From a virus, in IMG/VR virus record IMGVR_UViG_3300009151_000093, positions 1 through 53,843 of that record: 53,843 bases of DNA, one strand, 5' to 3'. Shown here piece after piece: positions 17,701 to 24,827 of this stretch; within the stretch, counting starts at the first letter, position 1, and each line of letters begins with the position of its first letter. A program made the position numbers and the translations under genes. Under the pieces are notes generated by a model that saw only the letters and a list, made by a program, of their open reading frames with translations, had not been told where the DNA came from and did no database searches.

Positions 17701-20064
17701 TTTGCGGGTAATGGTAGTGGACTAAGTCAATTAACAGGTGCTAACGTTTTAGGTACCGTGGCTAATGCAACATTTGCAGTATCAGCTGGATCATCAAATA
17801 CGTCCGGTACTGTAACAACCAATACTCAACCTAACATTACAAGTGTTGGTACACTAACTACTTTAACAAGTTCAGGTAATATTACAGCACCGTATTTTAT
17901 TGGTAATGTTGTTGGAAATATATCTGGGAATTTTGTAGTTCCCGGTACAAACACCAGTGTTATCTTTAATCAAGAAGGCAATGCAGGCGCAAGTGATGCG
18001 CTTAGGTTTAACTATTCTAGCAATGTTTTAACAGCAAATGGTAATATTATTGCTACTTATTTTATTGGTAATGGTAGTGGATTATCACAACTAACTGGTT
18101 CTAATGTAGTTGGAACAGTAGCCAATGCAACGTTCTCGGTATCAGCAGGGTCATCAAATACAGCAGGTACTGTTACTACAAATGCACAGCCTAACATTAC
18201 TTCAGTTGGAACATTAACATCATTAGTTGTAACTGGAAATATTACTGGTGCTAATGTAGCAGGTGGTAATTTAGTTTCTGCTAATTATGTTACTGGTACA
18301 CTAACAACAAATTATCAACCTAACATTACAAGTGTTGGTACATTGACTGGTTTGTCAAGTTCAGGTAATATCACAGCTCCATACTTCTTTGGTAATTTAA
18401 TAGGTAATATAGATGATGCTAATTATGCATACTATGCAGGAAATGTAGTTAATCCATTACAGCCAAATATTACAACAGTGGGCATATTAACTAGTTTAAG
18501 TGTATCTGGTAATATTATAGGTGGTAACTTAGTAAGTGCTAATTTCTTAACTGGTACACTTACTACACAAACACAAGCTAATATACATACAGTTGGTAAT
18601 TTAGAATTCTTAAATATTGACACAAGTTTACCAGGAGCCAATGGTAATATAACTTTTAATGGTAGTATGAGTGGTACTGGCCCGCAAAGTGATATTGATA
18701 TTACCGGTGACCTTTATGTTAGTAACATCTATTCTACAATTGTAGCCGGAGTACTTAGTACAAATGAACAACCAAATGTAACATTAGTTGGTACATTAAC
18801 AGAATTGACAGTACGAGGTCCTGTTGATTTAGGTAGTGTATCTAATTTAACAATTACAGGTGGTAATGCAAATTATGTATTGTCTACTAATGGTTCAGGT
18901 AATTTATCTTGGCAACCAGCAGGTGGTGGATCAGCCGGCGGAACTAACACTCAAGTGCAGTTTAATAATCTAGGTTTATTAGATGGTAATTCATCATTTA
19001 CATTTAATAATACAACTAAGACACTAACTGTATTAGGAAATATTACATCAAATAGTACAATTCAAAGTAGTAGATTTATATCAAATGTAGCAAATGGAAC
19101 TAGTCCTTTTGTAGTTACATCTACTACAAAAGTAGCAAATTTAAGTGTAGAAACTGCAAATACTGCAACATTTGCAACCAGTTCAACAAATTCAAATGTT
19201 GCATTAACTGTAGCAAATGCATCACAACCTAACATTACTTCAGTTGGTACATTAACTGCACTAAATGTTAATGGTACAGGAAGTATTACAGGTAATATAC
19301 GAGTAGGTAATTTAGATACAAATGGTACAATAGTATCAACTAATTCAACTGTTGTTGGAAATGCAAATGTTAATGGTACTTTACAAGTAGGTAGTGTTGG
19401 ACAATTAAGAGTGTTAGGTACTGTTAACACTGATGGATCTTCTAATGTGAATTTGGGCAATGTTTCAAATCTTCATATTAGCGGTGGAATAAACGGATAC
19501 GTATTAAGCACTGACGGTGCAGGTAACTTAAGTTGGGCAACTGGTGGCGGTGGCGGTGGCAACGGAGTACCTGGTGGGTCAAACACACAAGTACAGTATA
19601 ATGACGGTGGTGTATTTGGCGGTAGTTCTTTCTTAACATTTAATGAAGTAACAAATACTTTACAAGTAGCTGGTAATTTAGTAGCAAATAGCACTCAAGT
19701 TGGTGCCGGGATTTACAAATTTTCAACACAATATGTTTATTTTGCAACAACTACATCTACTGCATCCAGTCAAGTTTTATGGACTACTTTGGCATCAAAT
19801 GTTTCAGGAGTAGACTTTCATATTATAGCAACAGATGTCACGGGTGCAACAAGACAGTCAGTTAAAATATCATCATTGTTATATGGAAATATTGTTGCTT
19901 TCAATGAATATGGTGGGTTACAAATAAATGGGGGAACTGGATCATTCTCAGTTGACTATAATGCAGGTAATATTATTGTTCAACCAAGTGTACGATTGTT
20001 AGTTACTCCTGACTCGTCAAATTCAACAACTTACAAAATGACAATTACGGAGTATGCCCCATGA
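14707..20064 (+). CDS. Giant Gly-Asn-rich repeat fibre protein A (1785 aa)
   Basis: The N-terminus (MAFEPFGLVGGVTVG) is shared in style with the next two long genes and probably anchors the protein to the virion. The body contains about 20 copies of a QPNITSVGTLTSL motif separated by GN(I/V)T and NLVSAN(Y/F)-FTGTLTT units, the pattern of elongated beta-structured phage fibres. A block with APFFIGNVVGN and VPGTNTSVIFNQEGNAG near residue 50 is repeated near residue 1065. The last ~180 residues are non-repetitive, holding a GGGGGGNG hinge and a compact beta domain ending TYKMTITEYAP. A late-promoter-like octamer ends 27 bases upstream. Probably a long or side tail fibre, or a whisker-like adhesin; the exact position on the particle is unknown. 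Confidence 0.8.
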   Translation: MAFEPFGLVGGVTVGIPPILVIDSNGNVTSNRGNIANLSTAVITSSGNITAPFFIGNVVGNVSGNFVVPGTNTSVIFNQEGNAGASDNLQFNYSTNVLSLTGNLTVTNILTDNYLYANGAPYVFAAQASGTNTQIQFNTAGLLDASANLTFNNSTQTFATNNISATTAVITTIQSANVTATGNVVAANVIANFIGNLSNANSVSANYFTGVLTTNAQPNITSVGTLSGLTLAGNIIPAADNLYNLGSNVARWNDLYLSGNTIYLGNATIEANSTALIFTNPNGSNYVFGGNDFSITGNISAGGNLSIGNISAGNLVSANFLTGRLTTESQPNITTVGVLGNLSVAGNINTGNISAVTRVTANQISGLLITGYQPNVTSVGTLASLNVTGNITTTSGVFIGNGSGLSQIVAANIVGSVPNAAYASNAGFATQAAQSDLASVANIASVANTATTAGTVTTNAQPNITSVGTLTTLNVTGNVNANNFVGNFVGNITSANFAYYAGNVTVASQPNITSVGTLTSLAVNGPITAANITANTGRFTGNGSGLSQLQASNIVGTVANATYAVTAGTTTTAGTVTTNAQSNITSVGTLTSLAVTGNIAGGNIAGGNLVSATYFTGTILTSSQPNITNVGTLSLLNVTGNVTAANITASTGRFAGNGSGLTNLSGANVVGTVANATYALTAGFTTTAGTVTDNAQPNITSVGTLLSLAVSGNITGLNVAGGNLVSANYVTGTLTTQAQPNITSVGTLSLLNVTGNVTSANITVTTGRFAGNGSGLSQLSGANVVGDVANATYATNAGSSTTAGTVTTNAQPNITSVGTLTSLDVTGNITGTNVTGANLVSANFLTGTLTTNSQPNITSVGTLTSLAVSGTITAANITATTGKFTGNGRGLSQLTGSNVIGTVANATYALNAGNSITSNTVIDNAQPNITSVGTLTSLIVSGNITGANITGGNLVSANFLTGTLTTSAQSNITSTGTLSLLNVSGNITATNITANTGRFAGNGSGLSQLTGANVLGTVANATFAVSAGSSNTSGTVTTNTQPNITSVGTLTTLTSSGNITAPYFIGNVVGNISGNFVVPGTNTSVIFNQEGNAGASDALRFNYSSNVLTANGNIIATYFIGNGSGLSQLTGSNVVGTVANATFSVSAGSSNTAGTVTTNAQPNITSVGTLTSLVVTGNITGANVAGGNLVSANYVTGTLTTNYQPNITSVGTLTGLSSSGNITAPYFFGNLIGNIDDANYAYYAGNVVNPLQPNITTVGILTSLSVSGNIIGGNLVSANFLTGTLTTQTQANIHTVGNLEFLNIDTSLPGANGNITFNGSMSGTGPQSDIDITGDLYVSNIYSTIVAGVLSTNEQPNVTLVGTLTELTVRGPVDLGSVSNLTITGGNANYVLSTNGSGNLSWQPAGGGSAGGTNTQVQFNNLGLLDGNSSFTFNNTTKTLTVLGNITSNSTIQSSRFISNVANGTSPFVVTSTTKVANLSVETANTATFATSSTNSNVALTVANASQPNITSVGTLTALNVNGTGSITGNIRVGNLDTNGTIVSTNSTVVGNANVNGTLQVGSVGQLRVLGTVNTDGSSNVNLGNVSNLHISGGINGYVLSTDGAGNLSWATGGGGGGNGVPGGSNTQVQYNDGGVFGGSSFLTFNEVTNTLQVAGNLVANSTQVGAGIYKFSTQYVYFATTTSTASSQVLWTTLASNVSGVDFHIIATDVTGATRQSVKISSLLYGNIVAFNEYGGLQINGGTGSFSVDYNAGNIIVQPSVRLLVTPDSSNSTTYKMTITEYAP

Positions 20065-20080
20065 TGTATTATAAAATTCA

Positions 20081-20088
20081 GATAAATA
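20081..20088 (+). promoter_or_regulatory. Late-promoter-like octamer (fibre B unit)
   Basis: GATAAATA ending 22 bases before the fibre B ATG. No further octamer of this type was noticed at gene starts before 35348, so the unit may extend through the first glycine-rich adhesin. Confidence 0.6.
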
Positions 20089-20109
20089 TGATTAATAAAG
20101 GAAAAGATT

Positions 20110-23100
20110 ATGGCAATTAAACCATTTAACTCGGTCGCTGGCTTCTCAGTTGGAGAAATACCAGCCAACGTTGTATTAGCAAATGGTGACATAATTACCG
20201 GCAACATACAAGCTAATGCAAATATAACTGCTAATGGTAACATTACAGCTAACTTCTTTTTGGGTAACGGTGCTTACTTAACAGGTATTGATGCTACTAG
20301 TATTCAAAACGGTAATAGTAATGTCAAAGTTTATGCTAATGCAAACATAGCAATTAGTTCTGCAGGAAACGCAAACGTAGCCATTGTGACTGGCACAGGA
20401 CTTATTGTAGCCGGCACATTCAGTGCATCCGGCAATGCTACTGCAGGTAATTTAAGTACAGTTGGTAATGTAAGTTCAGGTAACTTAATAGCAACTGGAT
20501 TATTAAGCGTAATAGGTAATGCTAATGTTGGAAACATTGGTGCTTACAATGGTACATTTACTACTATAACAGGAACACTCACAACTAACGCACAGCCTAA
20601 TATTACAAGTGTTGGTGCATTAGCAAGTGTATCAATCATTGGTAATGCTAATATTGGCAATATTGGATCAGCTGGTGTAATTACTGCAGTGGGCAATATT
20701 GGTGCAGGAAACATATCAACAACTGGATTAATAACAGTAGCTGGTAATGCCAACATAGGTAATATTGGTACAGGTGGATTTATTACTGCTACTGGTAATA
20801 TTACCGGTAGCAATTTAATCACAGCAGGAAATACAACTACTTCTAATGCAACAGTTAATTTAGAATTATCAGGTAACACAGCAAACTTTACAGGAAACGT
20901 ATACGCACCAAACTTCATTGGTAACGTAGTTGGTAATATTTCTGGTAACATTGTCATTCCTGGAGCTAATACAGGTGTTGTATTTAACGATCAAGGAAAT
21001 GCTAATACAAGCACAGCGTTTACATTTAATAAAATATCAAATGCAGTATCAATAAGTGGTAACATCACTGCCGCTAACATATCAACCGGTGGCTTAATTA
21101 CTGCGACTGGTAATATCACCGGTGCTAATTTAATAACAGGTGGACTAATTACTGCTACTGGTAACATTACTGGTGCTAATATAATAACTGGTGGTATAGT
21201 AACTGCCACCGGTAATGGTACATTTGGCAACATTAGCACAGCTGGATTAATTACTATTACTGGTAATGTAACTGGTGGTAACTTAACTACAGGTGGTTCA
21301 CTGTCTGTAACGGGTAACGCTAACGTAGGTAATTTGGGCGCTACAAATCTAGTATCAACAGTAGTAACTGCATCAGGTAATATCACCGGTGGCAACTTAA
21401 CTACAGGTGGAGTATTAACTGTAAATGGTACAGCAGATAGTCTTATTGCAGGCAATTTAAATATCACTGGTAAATGGATAAACAATGTAGGTTATCCAGT
21501 ACTGGTAACTGATGCAGCCTCAAAACAATATGTAGATAACATGGTATCAAGTGGTATCAGTTATCACCAACCAGTCAATGTTGCAACTACAACCACTCTA
21601 GCAATAGCTACTAGCGGTACTACTACATATAACTCACCAAATGGTGCGGCAAATGGTATTGGTGCTTATATCAGTACAACAGGTACATATAATTTAATTG
21701 ATGGTGCTAATGTACAAACTGTAGGCACACGCATCTTAGTTAAAGATGAAGCTAATGCTACATGGAATGGCGTTTACACATATGCCAACACAACAGCTAT
21801 TGTACGCTCAACTGATGCAGACGAGTATGGTCCAGATAGTACAGAACAATTAAGTATCAATGATTACTTTTTTACTCAAGGTGGTATAGTTAATATAGGT
21901 ACTGGTTTTGTAGTTAGTTCTCCGCCTGGAGTAATTATATTTGGTACTTCAAATATCACATTTAGTATATTCAGTGGATCTCAAGTATATACTGCTGGAA
22001 CTGGTATTAATATTGTAGGCACTGTAATCAGCGCAAATGCAAGTCAAACACAAGTTACAGCAGTCGGTACATTAACTTCATTGAGTGTGTCAGGTAATTC
22101 TAATATTGGTAATATTGGTACAGGGGTAGTTACTGCAACCGGTAATGGTACATTCGCTAATATTAGTACAGGTGGATTAATTACTGCAATCGGTAATATC
22201 ACCGGTGCTAACGTCATAACAGGTGGATTGATTACTGCTACTGGTAACATCACTGGTGGTAATATTATAACAGCCGGCATTGTTTCTGCAACTGGTAATG
22301 GTACATTTGGTAATATTAGTACAACTGGATCAGGTGGAAATATTACTGGTGCTAATGTAGTATCAGCAAATACATTCACTGCTACTGCTAATATTACCGG
22401 TGGTAATATTATTACTGGTGGTATTATCAGTGCATCTGGTAACCTAACATCATTAAATGCTAATTTAGGTAACTTAGCTACAGCAAATTTTATAAACGTA
22501 TCAAGCAATTTAAATGTTACTAATACAGCAAATGTAGGTAATCTACGTACAGACCATCTATTGTATGCAAACGGTCAACCTTGGGATTTACAAGAAGCTG
22601 CCGGCTCTAATAGACAGATTCAGTTTAATGATGGTAACAACAACTTTGCCGCAAATGCTAATCTTACATATGATTATGTTACTAGCAATTTAACAGTTAT
22701 TGGTAACGTTATTGCTACCACTTTTGTTGGTAATGTATCTGGTAATATTTCAGGTAATATTGTTATCCCTGGTGCTAACACAGGTGTTGTATTTAATGAC
22801 AACGGCAATGCCAATACAAGCACAGCGTTTACATTTAATAAAGTATCAAATGTAGTAGCTCTTTCAGGAAATCTTACTCTTGGTACTACTACAATTGCAA
22901 CAGGAACTACAACAACTACTTCAATTACTGCTAATCAAACCATTGTACAATTTAGTACAACTGGTATAGCGGCTATGGAGTTTTTAGTTAAGGGTGTAGA
23001 TTCTACTGGTTCTAAATATAGTGTGTCAACTGTTACCGCAGTAACAAATGGATCAACAGTCGATTATGTAACATATGCAACAGCATCTTTAAACGCAACA

Positions 23101-23205
23101 ACAGGCTCATTAGCAGTTAATGTAGTAGGCGGCAATGTAGCATTGCAAGTTACTCCAGCAACTAGTAATAGTACAGTTTGGACAACACAAGTGAGATTTA
23201 TTTAA
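20110..23205 (+). CDS. Gly-Asn-rich repeat fibre protein B (1031 aa)
   Basis: The N-terminus MAIKPFNSVAGFSVG is nearly the same as that of the next gene. The repeat body is built of ITATGNITGAN and GNANVGNIG units. An embedded ~200-residue domain (about residues 458-662) begins with the phage-fibre motif TDAASKQYVD and contains VGTRILVKDEANATWNGVY and DEYGPDSTEQLSINDYFF; closely related copies occur in three other fibre genes and a distant one in the last fibre. The C-terminal ~100 residues (from about TANQTIVQF) form a compact domain ending VWTTQVRFI, similar to the end of fibre A. A late-promoter-like octamer ends 22 bases upstream and starts a unit that may run to about 35.3 kb. Inferred role: virion fibre with a globular insert. 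Confidence 0.8.
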   Translation: MAIKPFNSVAGFSVGEIPANVVLANGDIITGNIQANANITANGNITANFFLGNGAYLTGIDATSIQNGNSNVKVYANANIAISSAGNANVAIVTGTGLIVAGTFSASGNATAGNLSTVGNVSSGNLIATGLLSVIGNANVGNIGAYNGTFTTITGTLTTNAQPNITSVGALASVSIIGNANIGNIGSAGVITAVGNIGAGNISTTGLITVAGNANIGNIGTGGFITATGNITGSNLITAGNTTTSNATVNLELSGNTANFTGNVYAPNFIGNVVGNISGNIVIPGANTGVVFNDQGNANTSTAFTFNKISNAVSISGNITAANISTGGLITATGNITGANLITGGLITATGNITGANIITGGIVTATGNGTFGNISTAGLITITGNVTGGNLTTGGSLSVTGNANVGNLGATNLVSTVVTASGNITGGNLTTGGVLTVNGTADSLIAGNLNITGKWINNVGYPVLVTDAASKQYVDNMVSSGISYHQPVNVATTTTLAIATSGTTTYNSPNGAANGIGAYISTTGTYNLIDGANVQTVGTRILVKDEANATWNGVYTYANTTAIVRSTDADEYGPDSTEQLSINDYFFTQGGIVNIGTGFVVSSPPGVIIFGTSNITFSIFSGSQVYTAGTGINIVGTVISANASQTQVTAVGTLTSLSVSGNSNIGNIGTGVVTATGNGTFANISTGGLITAIGNITGANVITGGLITATGNITGGNIITAGIVSATGNGTFGNISTTGSGGNITGANVVSANTFTATANITGGNIITGGIISASGNLTSLNANLGNLATANFINVSSNLNVTNTANVGNLRTDHLLYANGQPWDLQEAAGSNRQIQFNDGNNNFAANANLTYDYVTSNLTVIGNVIATTFVGNVSGNISGNIVIPGANTGVVFNDNGNANTSTAFTFNKVSNVVALSGNLTLGTTTIATGTTTTTSITANQTIVQFSTTGIAAMEFLVKGVDSTGSKYSVSTVTAVTNGSTVDYVTYATASLNATTGSLAVNVVGGNVALQVTPATSNSTVWTTQVRFI

Positions 23206-23215
23206 GAAGTAAGAA

Positions 23216-24466
23216 ATGGCAATAAAACCTTTTAATGCAGTAGCTGGTTTCAGTGTAGGTGATGGCAACAACAAAGTTGTAATAGATGCCGACGGTAATC
23301 TATTAAACACATCTCAAAACATTATCTACGTAGGTAAAAATGGTAATGATAGTAACACCGGTACGATAAACAATCCGTTTTTAACTATCAAGGCCGCAAT
23401 GACTGCGGCTGCGGCCGGAAACATTTCAGTTCATGTTGCTCCGGGTACTTATACTGAAGCTAACCCTATTACTATTCCATCTAATGTAGCGTTGATGGGA
23501 GACAATTTAAGAAATGTTACTGTAATACCGCAAACACCATCCTCTGATTTGTTTTATATGACAAATGGTTGTTATGTTTGGGGTATCACAATTAAAAACT
23601 GTACTGCTAATGGATTTAGCTATAACCCAGCAACGCCATCACAGAATGTATTTGTAAGCCCATACATACAGAATTTAACATCAAGTACTACAACTGGTAC
23701 TGCTGTTTATATTGACGGAGCTAATGTTAGTAGCATAAGCACTAAAGCAATGATTGTAGGATTCTTTACAATTATTAATCGTGGTGGTAAAGGTATTCAT
23801 ATTTTAAATTCAGGTTACAGTCAGTTAGTTAATATTTACACTATTGCCTGTGATATTGGTATTAAAGTAGAGTCAGGTGGATTCTGTACTTTAAATGGTA
23901 GTGATTGTTCTATTGGTAACTATGGTTTAGTCGCAGATGGTGTTGGACCATTACAAACATCCGGTACATTAGAATCAGAACTGTATGGAACATTTGTACT
24001 TAATAGTTTGACTAATGGTCAACCTCACGTAAATACGGTTGTGTTAGTCGCTGGTGATCCCAACTATTATACAATTGATACTATTTTACCTAATCAACCA
24101 AGTGCTGGAAAATCAACAGTAGTTATACAACAAGTTTTTACTCAAACTGTTGCTCCGGGAACAAATGTTGAATTTTACACAAGAAGCTCAATTATAGCAA
24201 GTGCTCACACATTTGAATATGTGGGTGCAGGAACTAATCCTGCAACAGCATTACCACAGTATGGTGGTATACCAATTGAAGCAAATGAAGTTGTAGCTAC
24301 AAATGGAGCAGTCATAACGTTTACAAGTACAGACCAAAAAGGAAATTTTAAAGTAGGTAATGGATTTACAATTAATCAAGCTACTGGAACCATTACTGGT
24401 ACCGATTTTTACCAAAGTTTATTTGCTCAAATGACACCATTCATATTGGCGTTGGGTAACGATTAA
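23216..24466 (+). CDS. Parallel beta-helix virion protein (pectin-lyase-like fold)
   Basis: A 416-residue protein with the fibre-type N-terminus MAIKPFNAVAGFSVGDG, followed by IYVGKNGNDSNTGTINNPFL near residues 37-56. This is the typical opening of right-handed parallel beta-helix proteins of the DUF1565/pectin-lyase class. Regular short beta rungs follow (VHVAPGTYTEANPITIPSNV, then NVTVIP, GCYVWGITIKNC). Such folds occur in phage tailspikes and in fibre domains that bind or cut polysaccharide. No catalytic residues can be assigned by eye, so enzyme activity is not claimed. It starts 10 bases after fibre B and is followed closely by a small structural gene, so it is cotranscribed. It ends with FAQMTPFILALGND. 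Confidence 0.75.
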   Translation: MAIKPFNAVAGFSVGDGNNKVVIDADGNLLNTSQNIIYVGKNGNDSNTGTINNPFLTIKAAMTAAAAGNISVHVAPGTYTEANPITIPSNVALMGDNLRNVTVIPQTPSSDLFYMTNGCYVWGITIKNCTANGFSYNPATPSQNVFVSPYIQNLTSSTTTGTAVYIDGANVSSISTKAMIVGFFTIINRGGKGIHILNSGYSQLVNIYTIACDIGIKVESGGFCTLNGSDCSIGNYGLVADGVGPLQTSGTLESELYGTFVLNSLTNGQPHVNTVVLVAGDPNYYTIDTILPNQPSAGKSTVVIQQVFTQTVAPGTNVEFYTRSSIIASAHTFEYVGAGTNPATALPQYGGIPIEANEVVATNGAVITFTSTDQKGNFKVGNGFTINQATGTITGTDFYQSLFAQMTPFILALGND

Positions 24467-24485
24467 GAAAGAATAAAGGAATAAC

Positions 24486-24824
24486 ATGCCAGCAGCATTA
24501 AATAATTTTAGAACAACATTAGCAGATATTACAACTACTACAGCCAATGTATACACTCCACCTATAGGTTATTCTACAGTTGTTTTGATGGCACAAATTA
24601 GTAATATTGGTGTAGGAACAATACAAATATCAGCCGGGGTATATCGTACTGGTAACTACACATCACTAGTCAAAGAGGCTAGTGTGCCTATTAATGACGC
24701 TAGTACAGTACTAACTGGAAGATTGATTTTAAATTACGGAGATATATTGCAATTTACAAGTAGTGATGATACTAGCGCACAGTTAGTATTGAGTTATTTA
24801 GAAACATTGGTTACCGGATCATAA
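24486..24824 (+). CDS. Small beta-rich structural protein (112 aa)
   Basis: A 112-residue protein starting MPAALNNFRTTLADITTT behind an AAAGGA ribosome-binding site. It is rich in beta-forming residues, with the pattern VYTPPIGYSTVVLMAQISN, then GRLILNYGDILQFTSSDD, resembling small virion-associated proteins found among fibre genes of T4-like aquatic phages (recognised from memory). It sits 19 bases after the beta-helix gene and 3 bases before the next fibre gene, indicating one transcript. It could be a fibre cap, a decoration protein or an attachment adaptor. No enzymatic motif is seen. Confidence 0.7.
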   Translation: MPAALNNFRTTLADITTTTANVYTPPIGYSTVVLMAQISNIGVGTIQISAGVYRTGNYTSLVKEASVPINDASTVLTGRLILNYGDILQFTSSDDTSAQLVLSYLETLVTGS

Positions 24825-24827
24825 AAT

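Noticed and set aside
23216-24466. Tailspike depolymerase call for the beta-helix protein
   Set aside because: The fold signature is visible, but no catalytic residues can be identified by eye, so only the fold is reported.
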